The notes beneath the pieces are model-generated. The model ran no database searches and was not told the origin of the DNA. It saw nothing but the letters and a program-made list of their open reading frames with translations. Source: Polynucleobacter sp. 73C-SIWE (GTDB lineage Bacteria > Pseudomonadota > Gammaproteobacteria > Burkholderiales > Burkholderiaceae). Taken from it: DNA of 64,000 nucleotides. The translations under genes were made by a program, and so were the position numbers. Positions 54,668 to 64,000 of the stretch are shown in pieces (position 1 is the stretch's first letter; each line of letters starts with the position of its first letter). The stretch is from the NCBI RefSeq assembly GCF_018882465.1, contig NZ_JACVOK010000001.1, forward strand, positions 620,001-684,000. The letters run 5' to 3'.

Positions 54668-55732
54668 ATGCAATCTAATGGTATGTCCCAGCCTTACACC
54701 CGTGGTCAGGCACTTCCCGAGCTATTGAAGCAGCGTATCCTGATTTTGGATGGCGCCATGGGCACCATGATTCAGCAATACAAATTGACTGAGGCTGACT
54801 ACCGTGGTTTACCTGGTAACACCCGATTTGCTGATCATCCTGGAGATATCAAAGGCAATAACGAGCTCTTGGTTTTGACCCAACCTCAAATTATTAGCAA
54901 GATACATGAGCAGTATTTAGATGCTGGTGCCGACATTATTGAAACCAATACTTTTGGCGCCACCTCAGTTGCTCAAGAAGATTACAAAATGGCTGGACTT
55001 GCGCGCGAGATGAATGAGGTTTCCGCAAAACTTGCTCGCGCAGCTTGTGAAAAATATAGTACGGCCGATAAGCCCCGTTTTGCTGCTGGAGCAATTGGTC
55101 CTACACCAAAGACAGCCAGTATTTCTCCCGATGTCAATGATCCGGGCGCGCGTAACGTCACCTTTGACGCTCTTCGGGCTTCTTATCGTGAACAGATTGA
55201 AGGTTTGTTTGCAGGCGGCGTAGATTTATTTTTAGTCGAAACTATTTTTGATACGTTGAACGCTAAGGCGGCATTGTTTGCGTTAGATGAATTCTTTGAA
55301 GAAACGGGTGAGCGTTTGCCTGTAATGATCTCTGGAACAGTAACCGATGCCTCCGGACGAATTCTTTCTGGTCAAACAGTGGAGGCGTTTTGGAATAGCT
55401 TGCGCCACATTAAGCCCCTAACATTTGGCCTGAACTGCGCGCTAGGCGCTGCTTTGATGCGCCCTTATATTGCTGAGCTCTCACGCATTTGTGATGCTGC
55501 AATTTCTTGTTACCCCAATGCTGGCTTGCCGAATCCGATGAGTGATACCGGCTTTGATGAAACGCCTGACATTACTTCAAGCCTAGTCGATGGTTTTGCT
55601 AAAGATGGACTGGTGAACTTGGTTGGTGGTTGCTGCGGTACAACGCCTGATCATATCCGAGCAATTGCCAATGCAGTTGCGAAACGCAAGCCACGCGCTT
55701 TTTATCGCGAAGATTCTGAGGCGGCGGCATGA
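54668..55732 (+). CDS. metH: Methionine synthase, homocysteine-binding subunit (N-terminal MetH part)
   Basis: This is the first module of cobalamin-dependent methionine synthase as a separate 354-residue protein. It binds homocysteine through zinc: C257 in GLNCALGA and C322/C323 in [12 protein letters not shown] are all present. Family text includes [23 protein letters not shown] and [15 protein letters not shown]. The protein ends directly after this domain, and the remaining modules are encoded by the next gene, whose ATG overlaps this stop by four bases. In E. coli both are one chain of 1227 residues. Split MetH is known in Burkholderiales. Confidence 0.95.
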   Translation: MQSNGMSQPYTRGQALPELLKQRILILDGAMGTMIQQYKLTEADYRGLPGNTRFADHPGDIKGNNELLVLTQPQIISKIHEQYLDAGADIIETNTFGATSVAQEDYKMAGLAREMNEVSAKLARAACEKYSTADKPRFAAGAIGPTPKTASISPDVNDPGARNVTFDALRASYREQIEGLFAGGVDLFLVETIFDTLNAKAALFALDEFFEETGERLPVMISGTVTDASGRILSGQTVEAFWNSLRHIKPLTFGLNCALGAALMRPYIAELSRICDAAISCYPNAGLPNPMSDTGFDETPDITSSLVDGFAKDGLVNLVGGCCGTTPDHIRAIANAVAKRKPRAFYREDSEAAA

Positions 55733-58479
55733 GTAAGCTAGATAAAAAATCAATGCCAGCGATGAAGCTTTCCGGCCTGGAATCATTTAACGTTACACCA
55801 AATGTTGGTTTTGTGAATATTGGTGAGCGTACTAACGTAACAGGCTCCAAAGCATTTGCTCGCATGATTTTGAACAATCAATTTGATGATGCACTCGCAG
55901 TAGCGCGCCAACAGGTTGAGAATGGTGCGCAAGTGATTGACATCAATATGGATGAAGCGATGTTAGATTCTGAGGCGGCCATGGTGCGTTTCTTAAATCT
56001 CATTGCTTCCGAGCCTGATATTGCTCGGGTTCCAATCATGATCGACTCATCTAAGTGGAGTGTGATTGAGGCTGGCCTGAAATGTATTCAAGGTAAGCCG
56101 ATTGTGAATTCAATCTCCTTAAAAGAGGGCGAAGAGCCTTTCAGACAACAGGCGCGTTTGATTCGTCGATACGGCGCCGCATCTGTAGTCATGGCCTTCG
56201 ATGAGCTTGGTCAAGCCGATACATTCAAACGCAAAACAGAAATTTGCCAGCGTTGCTATGACATCCTGGTGAATGAACTTGGCTTTCCTGCAGAAGATAT
56301 TATTTTTGACCCGAATATTTTTGCGATTGCTACCGGTATTGAAGAGCATGATAACTATGCGGTTGACTTTATTAACGCTACGCGTTGGATTAAAGAGAAT
56401 CTTCCGGGTGCTAAAGTCAGTGGTGGCGTCTCTAATGTGAGCTTCTCATTCCGCGGTAATGATCGTGTGCGCGAAGCTATTCATACCGTGTTTTTGTATT
56501 ATGCTATTCAAGCTGGCATGGATATGGGCATTGTGAATGCTGGTCAGCTGGGCGTTTATGCTGATTTAGATCCAGAGCTGCGTGAGCGCGTTGAGGACGT
56601 GGTCCTGAACCGCTTTAAAGAGAAGGATGGCAAAACACCAACTGAGCGTTTGTTAGATATCGCCGATCAATTTAAAGGCGGTGGCGCTAAGCAGGTAGAG
56701 AACTTAGCATGGCGTGAGGCACTAGTGCGTGAGCGCTTAACGCATGCACTAGTCCACGGCATCACTACGTTTATCGAAGAAGATACAGAAGAGCTGCGTG
56801 CTGAAATCATGGGCTCAGGCGGTAGACCAATCGAAGTAATTGAAGGCCCACTCATGGATGGCATGAATGTCGTTGGTGATTTATTCGGTGCCGGAAAAAT
56901 GTTTTTGCCTCAAGTAGTCAAGAGTGCACGCGTCATGAAGCAAGCAGTTGCGATTCTGATTCCTTATATTGAGGAAGAGAAGCGCCAACATGTTGCTGCT
57001 GGCGGTGAAGCTAAGGCTAAAGGCAAGATCGTGATGGCTACTGTGAAAGGTGACGTGCACGATATTGGTAAAAATATTGTGACTGTGGTCTTGCAATGTA
57101 ATAACTTTGAAGTTGCCAATATGGGTGTCATGGTTCCTTGTGCCGAAATTCTGAAGCGCGCTAAGGAAGAAAATGCCGATATCGTCGGCCTTTCTGGTTT
57201 GATTACACCGTCACTTGAAGAAATGACTTATGTTGCTCAAGAGATGCAGCGTGATGATTATTTCCGTGAGCGTCAGATCCCATTGATGATTGGTGGCGCA
57301 ACAACCTCACGTGTGCATACTGCCGTGAAGATCGCTCCACATTATGATGGCCCCGTGGTTTATGTGCCAGACGCATCTCGCTCAGTATCAGTTGCTTCAA
57401 GTTTGCTTTCTGATGAGAGCGCTAAGAAATTTATTCAAGATTTGCGCGATGACTATGTACGCATTCGTGAGCAGCATGCTAATAAGAAGGCAGCCCCAAC
57501 AATTTCTTTAGAAGCCGCCCGTAAAAATCGTGAGCTTATTAATTGGTCTTCTTATGTTCCAGAAAAACCAAAATTTATTGGCCGTCGCGTGTTTAAAAAC
57601 TTTGCACTAAGCGATATTGCCAAATATATTGACTGGACGCCATTCTTTCAGACCTGGGATCTCGCTGGTAAGTTTCCAGCTATTTTGGATGATGAGGTTG
57701 TGGGCCTTGAAGCGCGTAAAGTGTATGAAGACGCCAAGGTATTGCTCGATAAATTGATTAAAGGTCAGTGGTTACAGGCCGATGCAGTAGTCGCCTTCTA
57801 TCCTGCCAATACGATTGGTGACGATATTGTTTTGTATAGCGATGAGGCGCGCGAACATCCACTATTCGTGTGGCATAACTTGCGCCAACAGGCTGAGCGT
57901 CCAGTGGTCGATGGAGTGCGCAGACCTAACCGTTCTTTAGCAGACTATGTTGCTCCAAAAGATTCTGGTATCGCTGACTACCTCGGTTGTTTTGCAGTGA
58001 CAACCGGCCATGGTGTAGAGAAGAAAGTTGCAGAGTTTCAAGCCAAGCATGATGACTACAGTGCGATTATGTTGAAGGCTTTAGCTGATCGCTTGGCTGA
58101 AGCGTTTGCTGAGCTGATGCATCACCGTGTGCGCACTGATTTGTGGGGTTATGCCACAGATGAGATTTTGACGAATGATCAAATGATCAATGAAGAGTAC
58201 CGTGGTATTCGTCCTGCACCAGGATATCCGGCATGCCCGGCTCATGAAGTCAAAAAAGATTTACTAAGAGTGATTGGCTCTGAAGATATTGGTATGACCT
58301 TAACTGAGTCAATGGCCATGAACCCCGCTTCTAGTGTGAGCGGTTTTTATCTCGCTCATCCAGATGCGCGCTATTTCAATGTGGGGAAAATCTCAGTCGA
58401 TCAGATTGAAGATTTAGCTAAACGTCGTAGCGAGTCCGTCGAAGATATACGTCGTCAACTAGCAAGCTTAATAGATTAA
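55729..58479 (+). CDS. metH: Methionine synthase, folate/cobalamin/activation subunit (C-terminal MetH part)
   Basis: A 916-residue protein carrying the rest of MetH: the pterin-binding domain ([32 protein letters not shown]), the cap helices, the cobalamin domain with the axial ligand H444 in the D-x-H-x-x-G motif [10 protein letters not shown], and the SAM-binding reactivation domain ([27 protein letters not shown]). Together with the upstream subunit it transfers methyl from 5-methyl-THF to homocysteine. The 4-base overlap implies coupled translation and matched amounts. It converges on DUF1840 with a 4-base overlap. Confidence 0.96.
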   Translation: MSKLDKKSMPAMKLSGLESFNVTPNVGFVNIGERTNVTGSKAFARMILNNQFDDALAVARQQVENGAQVIDINMDEAMLDSEAAMVRFLNLIASEPDIARVPIMIDSSKWSVIEAGLKCIQGKPIVNSISLKEGEEPFRQQARLIRRYGAASVVMAFDELGQADTFKRKTEICQRCYDILVNELGFPAEDIIFDPNIFAIATGIEEHDNYAVDFINATRWIKENLPGAKVSGGVSNVSFSFRGNDRVREAIHTVFLYYAIQAGMDMGIVNAGQLGVYADLDPELRERVEDVVLNRFKEKDGKTPTERLLDIADQFKGGGAKQVENLAWREALVRERLTHALVHGITTFIEEDTEELRAEIMGSGGRPIEVIEGPLMDGMNVVGDLFGAGKMFLPQVVKSARVMKQAVAILIPYIEEEKRQHVAAGGEAKAKGKIVMATVKGDVHDIGKNIVTVVLQCNNFEVANMGVMVPCAEILKRAKEENADIVGLSGLITPSLEEMTYVAQEMQRDDYFRERQIPLMIGGATTSRVHTAVKIAPHYDGPVVYVPDASRSVSVASSLLSDESAKKFIQDLRDDYVRIREQHANKKAAPTISLEAARKNRELINWSSYVPEKPKFIGRRVFKNFALSDIAKYIDWTPFFQTWDLAGKFPAILDDEVVGLEARKVYEDAKVLLDKLIKGQWLQADAVVAFYPANTIGDDIVLYSDEAREHPLFVWHNLRQQAERPVVDGVRRPNRSLADYVAPKDSGIADYLGCFAVTTGHGVEKKVAEFQAKHDDYSAIMLKALADRLAEAFAELMHHRVRTDLWGYATDEILTNDQMINEEYRGIRPAPGYPACPAHEVKKDLLRVIGSEDIGMTLTESMAMNPASSVSGFYLAHPDARYFNVGKISVDQIEDLAKRRSESVEDIRRQLASLID

Positions 58480-58793
58480 ACGCCCCACATCACGGGTTCG
58501 TCTTTAGCTTTAGCCTGCTTCATTAGTTCTAGGAATGGATAGGCCCGCTGCCCAAGACGATCAGTCAGTTTTGGTTTTTCAGTAGATTCTTTGGCTTCAT
58601 CCTGCGTTTTAGAGCGCTCTTCAAGGTCTTTCAGGATGGCAGTCTCTAGAGCTGTAATAAGCGCAGGGAGATGCTCAACCGTGAGGATTCCACGGGGCTC
58701 TAGCGGACGACCCAAAATATCGAAAATTCGCTTGGCCAAATCCCCCAGCATAATGACGTCTGGACCAGCTTTTGAGCGAAATTGATAGATCAT
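58476..58793 (-). CDS. DUF1840 small protein
   Basis: A 105-residue protein of the DUF1840 family, common in betaproteobacteria and of unknown function. Its pattern is [27 protein letters not shown] at the start, a charged middle stretch and a C-terminal [23 protein letters not shown]. No signal peptide or membrane span. It is tail-to-tail with metH and divergent from argS with 35 bases between start codons. The metabolic role cannot be guessed from context. Confidence 0.82.
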   Translation of the reverse strand: MIYQFRSKAGPDVIMLGDLAKRIFDILGRPLEPRGILTVEHLPALITALETAILKDLEERSKTQDEAKESTEKPKLTDRLGQRAYPFLELMKQAKAKDEPVMWGV

Positions 58794-58828
58794 TTCAATA
58801 GCTTACCACCTGATAAACTCACTCTTCT

Positions 58829-60556
58829 ATGTTGTTAACCAATAAAAATCGTTTAATTGAGATGCTTAGTAGTGCGCTTGGGAGCCTAGCTCAGGAGCGC
58901 GGCTTCGACCAGCCACTACCACCTCGTTTAGAGCGCCCTAAGGCGGTTGATCACGGTGACGTCGCTTGCAATATTGCACTTCAGTTATCTAAGGCTTGGA
59001 AGCTCAATCCGAGAGAGCTGGCCCAGGCTTTGGTGGAGCGCTTGCAAAAAGAGTCCGGATTTGACCAGCTGATCACATCATGTGAAATAGCGGGACCTGG
59101 ATTTATCAATTTCCGCTTAAGTAATGCTGCCAAAACGGCAGTAGTCAATGAAATCTTGACGGAAGGCACTCATTTTGGAGAGTTGCCAAAAGGGAGTGCT
59201 TCAGTGGCCAGCGCCATGATTGAATTTGTTTCAGCAAATCCAACGGGTCCATTGCATGTTGGTCATGGCAGACAAGCTGCACTTGGCGATGCGCTAGCAA
59301 ATTTATTAGCCACCCAGGGAATCAAAGTACATCGTGAGTTTTATTACAACGATGCTGGTGTGCAAATTGCGAATCTGGCCTTATCGGTTCAAGCCCGTTT
59401 GAATGGCTTAAAGCCTGGCGATGCAGCCTGGCCAGAGCAGGCTTATAACGGTGAATATATTGCCGAAATTGCAGCCGCTTTTAAAGCCTCTTCACAATAT
59501 CAAGAAGATCTTGAAGCTATCCGCCAATTTGCAGTTGCTTATTTACGCAATGAACAAGATATTGATTTAAAAACCTTCGGCGTGCAATTTGATTGCTACT
59601 ATCTAGAGTCCTCTTTGTATGCCGATGGCAGTGTGGCGCAAATTGTCGGTGACTTACAAAGTATTGGTAAGACCTATGAGTCTGAGGGCGCATTGTGGTT
59701 AAAAACTACAGAGGATGGCGATGATAAAGATCGCGTCATGCGCAAGTCAGATGGTAGTTTTACTTACTTCGTTCCTGATGTGGCATATCACACCAGTAAG
59801 TGGAATCGTGGTTTTCATAAAGTAATTAATGTGCAGGGAAGTGATCACCATGGCACGATAGCCCGCGTCCGCTCTGGCTTACAAGGCGTGGCGCAAAAGC
59901 GTGGCTGGGATATTCCAAAGACTTATCCAGATTATGTGTTGCACAAGATGGTGACCGTGATGCGTCATGGTGAAGAGGTAAAGATTTCTAAACGTGCAGG
60001 TTCATATGTCACCGTGCGTGATTTAGTGGAATGGTCTGGTGGTGTGACTCCTGAAATGAAGCCCGAAGAGAGGGAATTGGCCTTGCAACGCGGTCGTGAT
60101 GCAGTACGTTTTTTCCTGATCTCACGTAAAGCAGATACTGAATTTGTATTCGATATTGATTTGGCCTTGCAGCAAAATGATGAGAACCCTGTGTTCTATG
60201 TTCAGTATGCGCATGCGCGTATCAACTCCATCCTGCAACAGTGGGGTGGAAAAATTTCTGATTTAGCCTCAGCCGATTTATCTTTATTGCAAAGCAAAGC
60301 ATCAGACCATCTATTGCGTCGTTTGGCTGAGTACCCTGAGGTGCTGACTGATGCTGCGGCTGAACTAGCCCCTCATGCGCTTGCTTTCTATTTGCGCGAC
60401 CTTGCAGGAGATTTCCATACCTTTTACAACGCAGACCGTGTATTGGTAGACGATCAGAATCTGAAAGCAGCTCGTTTGGCGCTACTATTGGCAACCCGCC
60501 AAGTGTTGCAAAATGGGTTAAAAGTATTAGGGGTATCTGCACCCGTTAAGATGTAA
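58829..60556 (+). CDS. argS: Arginyl-tRNA synthetase
   Basis: A class I synthetase that charges tRNA(Arg). The 575-residue protein has the N-terminal Add-1 domain, the HIGH motif as HVGH (143-146, in [14 protein letters not shown]), the [18 protein letters not shown] region and the KMSKS-like KISKRAG. The anticodon-binding helical domain ends with [28 protein letters not shown], the usual terminus. It is followed at 38 bases by the SPOR protein gene. Confidence 0.97.
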   Translation: MLLTNKNRLIEMLSSALGSLAQERGFDQPLPPRLERPKAVDHGDVACNIALQLSKAWKLNPRELAQALVERLQKESGFDQLITSCEIAGPGFINFRLSNAAKTAVVNEILTEGTHFGELPKGSASVASAMIEFVSANPTGPLHVGHGRQAALGDALANLLATQGIKVHREFYYNDAGVQIANLALSVQARLNGLKPGDAAWPEQAYNGEYIAEIAAAFKASSQYQEDLEAIRQFAVAYLRNEQDIDLKTFGVQFDCYYLESSLYADGSVAQIVGDLQSIGKTYESEGALWLKTTEDGDDKDRVMRKSDGSFTYFVPDVAYHTSKWNRGFHKVINVQGSDHHGTIARVRSGLQGVAQKRGWDIPKTYPDYVLHKMVTVMRHGEEVKISKRAGSYVTVRDLVEWSGGVTPEMKPEERELALQRGRDAVRFFLISRKADTEFVFDIDLALQQNDENPVFYVQYAHARINSILQQWGGKISDLASADLSLLQSKASDHLLRRLAEYPEVLTDAAAELAPHALAFYLRDLAGDFHTFYNADRVLVDDQNLKAARLALLLATRQVLQNGLKVLGVSAPVKM

Positions 60557-60594
60557 TAGCGGCGTATGAAGTGAAAATGTAAGATGAGGAAATA

Positions 60595-61200
60595 ATGAAA
60601 AAACCGAATCAACAAACTGGCTTCATGAAGATTGATGGCAACAACTCCCAATACGGAGGCACCATCTTGGGTTTTGTATTGGGCTTGGGTGCTGGTTTAG
60701 GCATTGCCTTCGTGATTGCGTTCTACCTTTCCAAAAATACACCCCAAGAGAGACCTGGGGTGCGCGCACCAAACTTACCGCTGACAATTAAGCCTGCTAC
60801 AGTTCCTGCTGAAGGCGATCCGGCTGCTCCAGTCGAACAATTGGATTTGAATAAGCCTTTGCAAGGAAAATCACAGGCGCCTGTTGCATCTGACCCAATT
60901 GCCGATTTAGTTGGCGGCAAGAAGCCGACTGAAAATGCACCTGCACCAACAGCAAAATCAGACGCTATTTATTTCTTGCAAGTGGGCGCCTTTGTAAAGC
61001 GAGCTGATGCGGATGCACAAAAAGCCAATTTAGCAATTCAAGGAATTCAGGCTCAATTAAGCGAGGTTACTGCAGACGGTAATACCTTATGGCGTGTCCG
61101 CGTAGGCCCCTATAACAGCCCTGAAGAAAGTAATTCTGTGCGAGATAAATTAAACAGCATGGGCATTAAACCAACTCTAATTAAATCTAGCAAATCATGA
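60595..61200 (+). CDS. SPOR-domain membrane protein (FtsN-like topology)
   Basis: A 201-residue bitopic protein: short cytosolic part, one membrane span (about residues 20-45, glycine-rich GGTILGFVLGLGAGLGIAF), a Pro/Ala-rich periplasmic linker and a C-terminal SPOR domain (YFLQVGAFVKRADADAQKANLAI to VGPYNSPEES) that binds denuded glycan at division sites. The topology is that of FtsN, but no essential FtsN helices are recognised, so ftsN is not claimed. The argS-SPOR-dsbA order is common in Burkholderiales. It overlaps dsbA by four bases. Confidence 0.85.
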   Translation: MKKPNQQTGFMKIDGNNSQYGGTILGFVLGLGAGLGIAFVIAFYLSKNTPQERPGVRAPNLPLTIKPATVPAEGDPAAPVEQLDLNKPLQGKSQAPVASDPIADLVGGKKPTENAPAPTAKSDAIYFLQVGAFVKRADADAQKANLAIQGIQAQLSEVTADGNTLWRVRVGPYNSPEESNSVRDKLNSMGIKPTLIKSSKS

Positions 61201-61841
61201 TTTCATTTAGCAAAAGACTATTTACATTGCTGACAATATTTTGTCTAAGCGGAATTGTTTCTGCACAAGCTCAAAAGATTGAAGAGGGGTTTGACTACCG
61301 CATTCTGCCAATTGCTCAACCCGTTGAGACCAAGGGCAAGGTAGAGGTGATTGAGTTCTTTTGGTATGGCTGCCCACATTGCTATGACTTTGAGCCTGAG
61401 CTCAGTAGCTGGGTAAAGCGCCAACCTAAGGATGTTGTTTTCCGCAGAGTGCCAGTAGCATTTCGAGATGACTTTATGCCACACAGTCAGTTGTTTTATG
61501 CGCTCGAGTCAATGGGTAAAGGAGACGCGCTTAATGAGAAAGTCATGTATGCCATGCATAAAGAGAACAAGCGTTTATTGACTGAGCCGGAGATTGCCGA
61601 TTGGGTTGCCTCCCAGGGAATTGATCGCAATACCTTTTTGGCGAGCTATCGATCTTTTGCTGTGATTTCAAAAGCTCGTGCAGCAAAACAAATGACAGAG
61701 GCCTATCGCATTGATGGTGTGCCAACAATTGTGATGCAGGGTAAATACGTTACATCACCTTCTATTGCTGGTACGAAGGCTAAGGCTATAGCGGTAATGG
61801 ACTTTCTCGAAGAAAAAATTCGTAAAGATAAATACAAATAA
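61197..61841 (+). CDS. dsbA: Thiol:disulfide interchange protein DsbA
   Basis: DsbA introduces disulfide bonds into periplasmic proteins. The 214-residue precursor has a signal peptide ending near VSAQA, then a thioredoxin fold with the active site C59-P60-H61-C62 (FWYGCPHCYDFEPEL), an inserted helical domain and the cis-Pro region DGVPTIVMQGKYVTS. It overlaps the SPOR gene by four bases. The DsbB partner is not in the window. The convergent SDR gene ends 18 bases away without a recognisable terminator. Confidence 0.94.
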   Translation: MISFSKRLFTLLTIFCLSGIVSAQAQKIEEGFDYRILPIAQPVETKGKVEVIEFFWYGCPHCYDFEPELSSWVKRQPKDVVFRRVPVAFRDDFMPHSQLFYALESMGKGDALNEKVMYAMHKENKRLLTEPEIADWVASQGIDRNTFLASYRSFAVISKARAAKQMTEAYRIDGVPTIVMQGKYVTSPSIAGTKAKAIAVMDFLEEKIRKDKYK

Positions 61842-61859
61842 TCACTTTTGGGGCGTTGC

Positions 61860-62636
61860 TTAGATTTTGACGAAGCGGCGCACAATCCAGAAATAAATTG
61901 GATAAGGTAGGATTCTGAGAAATTTTAGGAATCCTGAAAATCTTTTAGGGAAGTGAATGTCAAACTCTCCCTTTTCCAGCCCGCTCAAAATTTGATTAGC
62001 AGCTTCTTCAGCGCTAATTAAGGCCGGCATCTCAAAATCATTTTGAGCAGTTGCTTCAGTGGCCACAAATCCGGGAGAAATCATGTGCACACACACTCCT
62101 TGCGGGAGTAAGTCGTAGTAGAGCGTCTCACAGAAGTTAATGATGGCAGCCTTGCTTGGGCCATATGCCAAGGCCTTGGGAAGGCCGCTATACCCTGCGA
62201 CACTTCCTACAATGGCAATATGCCCCGCATGAGCTTTGAGCATCTCAGGCAGTACGAGTGCAACTGCCCTCATTGGGCCTAGTAGATTTGCATCGATAGT
62301 GTGTTCTGCCACAGCCATATCAAAGTTGTCTGCCCGGAGTGGCACATATACCCCAGATACAAACAGTAATAAATCAATCCCACCCCATGCGCTCAAAATC
62401 GATTGATAGCTATTTTTTAATTGAGCATCATTGGTTACATCTAATGGTAATACCAAAGTTTGCCCAGGATTTCCCAATGATGCGATTGGGTTAAGTCGTT
62501 TTTCTCTTCGGCTAGAGAGTGCTACTTTAGCTCCAGCCTTAATTAGTGCGTTAGCACAAGCTTCACCGATCCCGCTCGAGGCCCCAATGACCCATACGCG
62601 TTGACCTAAGAAGCTAGATATGCCCTTTTGCTTCAT
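61860..62636 (-). CDS. Short-chain dehydrogenase/reductase
   Basis: A 258-residue classical SDR. The cofactor motif is GASSGIGEA at about residues 18-26, the Asn-Ala-Gly-type element is replaced by FVSGVYVP, and the catalytic Ser/Tyr/Lys are in VGSVAGYSGLPKALAYGPSKAA. The C-terminus has a hydrophobic segment (FLKFLRILPYPIYFWIVRRF) that may associate with membrane. It overlaps the cfa start codon region by four bases and so belongs to the DUF1365-cfa-SDR operon; a lipid substrate is a reasonable inference. Confidence 0.85.
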   Translation of the reverse strand: MKQKGISSFLGQRVWVIGASSGIGEACANALIKAGAKVALSSRREKRLNPIASLGNPGQTLVLPLDVTNDAQLKNSYQSILSAWGGIDLLLFVSGVYVPLRADNFDMAVAEHTIDANLLGPMRAVALVLPEMLKAHAGHIAIVGSVAGYSGLPKALAYGPSKAAIINFCETLYYDLLPQGVCVHMISPGFVATEATAQNDFEMPALISAEEAANQILSGLEKGEFDIHFPKRFSGFLKFLRILPYPIYFWIVRRFVKI

Positions 62637-63925
62637 GCACTCAGGGCATCCGGCGATGCATTTTTTGGATGATGGCTTAGGGTGAATTGCACAACATCAA
62701 TATTGCGCTCTTCAAATCCGGCTGCGCAATACATGAGATAGAAATTCCAGAGTCTTATAAAAGCCTCATCAAAGCCTAGGCTATGAACTTCATCGAGTTT
62801 CTGATTGAAATTGTCTCGCCAGAGGCACAGTGTTTTAGCGTAGTCAGCCCCAAAAGCAAATTCTCCTTCAATTTGGAGTCCTGCCTTGGCAGCGCTTTCT
62901 TTAAAACTGGTTCGGGAGGGCAGCATACCGCCTGGAAAAACATATTGCTGAATGAAGTCGGTGTTATGGCAGTAGCGCTCAAATAGTTCTTCAGCAATCA
63001 CGATCGTTTGGATGCATGCTTTTCCACCAGGCTTTAAACATTTGGCGATAGTCTGAAAATACTCAGGCCAATGCTTTTCCCCAACCGCTTCAAACATTTC
63101 TACCGAGGCAATACCTTCAAATTGTTCTTGGCAATCCCGATAGTCCTGCAATCGAACCTCAAAGGGTTTTGAATGTTCAACCTGCGATTGAACTTTTTTC
63201 AATCTATCTTCGGCAAATGCCTTTTGCTCTGTCGAAAGTGTGAGGCCGGTAATGGCAGTATTACTACGAAGCGCCTCTTCCATGACGCCACCCCAACCAC
63301 AGCCAATTTCTAGAATATGGTCACCCGGTTTGGTATCAAGAGATTGCAGAATACGACTGATTTTGGCGCGCTGGGCATCAGCAAGAGATTGTTTCTCACC
63401 CTCTGAAAACCAGGCGCTAGAGTAGCTCATGGTGGGATCTAGCCACAATGTATAGAAGGCATTACCTAAGTCATAGTGCGCATGAATATTCTTACGGCTG
63501 CCAGTTTTGCTGTTATCTCGCAACCAGTGTTTGATGCGATACAGAATTGACCCATACCAACTACCGTAAATTGCTTTTTCTAGAATTGTGCGATTACGAA
63601 TTGCGAGCTCTAGAATAGCTTTGAGGTCTGGCGTATTCCATTCCCCGCGGATATAGCTTTCAGCGAAACCAATATCGCCATGAGATAACACCTGCTTAAA
63701 GACTGACCAATCCAGAATTTGAAGCTCAGCATGTAAGGCATCAGATTTATTACCAAACTCTCTGATGTTGCCATCAGGTAAAACCATTTTTAAGTGACCA
63801 CTACTGAGTTGGGACAATAGACTTAATAGTGTCTCTGTACCTAAGCGTGATGTATTCGCTTGAGTGCGTCTTTGCGACCTTGAAAAATTCAGGCGTGAGA
63901 GTAAAGATTGTCCAGGACGATTCAT
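62633..63925 (-). CDS. cfa: Cyclopropane-fatty-acyl-phospholipid synthase family protein
   Basis: A 430-residue SAM-dependent methyltransferase acting on unsaturated phospholipid acyl chains. Family motifs: AHYDLGNAFYTLWLDPTMSYSSAWF, the SAM-binding ILEIGCGWGGVMEEA, GLTLSTEQKAFAEDR and EMFEAVGEKHWPEYF. An N-terminal SCP2-like region (residues ~30-110) precedes the methyltransferase domain. The adjacent DUF1365 and SDR genes place it in the betaproteobacterial lipid-modification cluster in which the exact product is not always cyclopropane. It overlaps the DUF1365 stop by two bases of an ATGA junction. Confidence 0.9.
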   Translation of the reverse strand: MNRPGQSLLSRLNFSRSQRRTQANTSRLGTETLLSLLSQLSSGHLKMVLPDGNIREFGNKSDALHAELQILDWSVFKQVLSHGDIGFAESYIRGEWNTPDLKAILELAIRNRTILEKAIYGSWYGSILYRIKHWLRDNSKTGSRKNIHAHYDLGNAFYTLWLDPTMSYSSAWFSEGEKQSLADAQRAKISRILQSLDTKPGDHILEIGCGWGGVMEEALRSNTAITGLTLSTEQKAFAEDRLKKVQSQVEHSKPFEVRLQDYRDCQEQFEGIASVEMFEAVGEKHWPEYFQTIAKCLKPGGKACIQTIVIAEELFERYCHNTDFIQQYVFPGGMLPSRTSFKESAAKAGLQIEGEFAFGADYAKTLCLWRDNFNQKLDEVHSLGFDEAFIRLWNFYLMYCAAGFEERNIDVVQFTLSHHPKNASPDALSA

Positions 63926-63999
63926 TTGCTGACTTCGAATTCAGGTGGTTTGGGCTTTGAATGAAAGGGTACACCTTTTATCCATAATTTCAATGCTTG
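63922..63999 (-). CDS. DUF1365 family protein, C-terminal end only (runs off the right edge)
   Basis: The last 25 residues of a gene entering from the right edge are visible, reading QALKLWIKGVPFHSKPKPP and then EFEVSK and stop. The ALKLW-x-KGVPF-x-x-KP text is the usual end of DUF1365 proteins, which are regularly encoded next to cfa and an FAD-dependent oxidoreductase. The stop TGA (63922-63924) lies within the ATGA shared with the cfa start, showing an operon. With so little sequence the call rests partly on the neighbour. Confidence 0.6.
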   Translation of the reverse strand, partial: QALKLWIKGVPFHSKPKPPEFEVSK

Positions 64000-64000
64000 C

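Overview
This is a densely packed chromosomal segment from a betaproteobacterium of the order Burkholderiales, most likely Polynucleobacter or a close relative. The assignment rests on protein character and gene order: an SAH riboswitch ahead of ahcY, a two-gene cobalamin-dependent methionine synthase, a PhaM-like granule protein, DUF1840 and DUF1289 proteins, a DksA lacking its zinc cysteines, and a moderate G+C content (mid-40s percent by eye). Genes commonly overlap by 1-20 bases and few gaps exceed 100 bases. I see no tRNA, rRNA, transposase, phage gene or CRISPR array, so this is core genome and not an island.

Layout. 1-7900: the start of prfC, a 23S/16S-type pseudouridine synthase, dctA, a kinase-USP fusion with a phosphoesterase partner, a lipid A acyltransferase, a beta carbonic anhydrase, two small proteins and an HU gene with a strong terminator. 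7906-13479: the rod-shape operon mreB-mreC-mreD-mrdA-rodA on the minus strand. 13542-18486: gatC-gatA-gatB-DUF484-xerC. 18556-24839: a zinc-type COG0523 GTPase, dksA, argB, slmA, metX, metW and ampG. 24858-28997: xth, pyrE, dapF and two more lipid A acyltransferases. 29200-33525: metK, the SAH riboswitch with ahcY, metF and 5-formyl-THF cyclo-ligase. 33600-44299: slt, an NDUFA9-like reductase, cca, a MidA-like methyltransferase, a pteridine reductase, folB, ttcA, glmU and glmS. 44414-50319: a complete tripartite RND efflux operon. 50351-54593: GST, flavin reductase, a small lipoprotein, an AcuI-like reductase, DUF1289, a metallo-beta-lactamase-fold hydrolase and PhaM. 54668-64000: split metH, DUF1840, argS, a SPOR protein, dsbA, an SDR, cfa and the end of a DUF1365 gene.

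How the genes work together. Two themes dominate. The first is the activated-methyl cycle: metX/metW (homoserine acylation), metH (two subunits), metK, ahcY, metF and 5-FCL are all here, and the RNA leaders of metK and ahcY carry structure. The ahcY leader is a clear SAH riboswitch with a visible Shine-Dalgarno-sequestering hairpin, preceded by a perfect long palindrome. The metK leader holds a nested pseudoknot that I cannot assign to a known class. The second theme is envelope construction: Mre/Rod/PBP2, SlmA, Slt, AmpG, DapF, GlmU, GlmS, three LpxL-type acyltransferases, a SPOR protein, DsbA and CFA synthase.

Points most worth following up are the metK leader, the ahcY palindrome and riboswitch, the prfC reading frame that has no ATG/GTG/TTG start, the zinc-free DksA next to a zinc GTPase, the non-RD kinase-USP/phosphoesterase pair, the lysine-rich tail on GlmU, and the 89-base antisense overlap of phaM with its neighbour.
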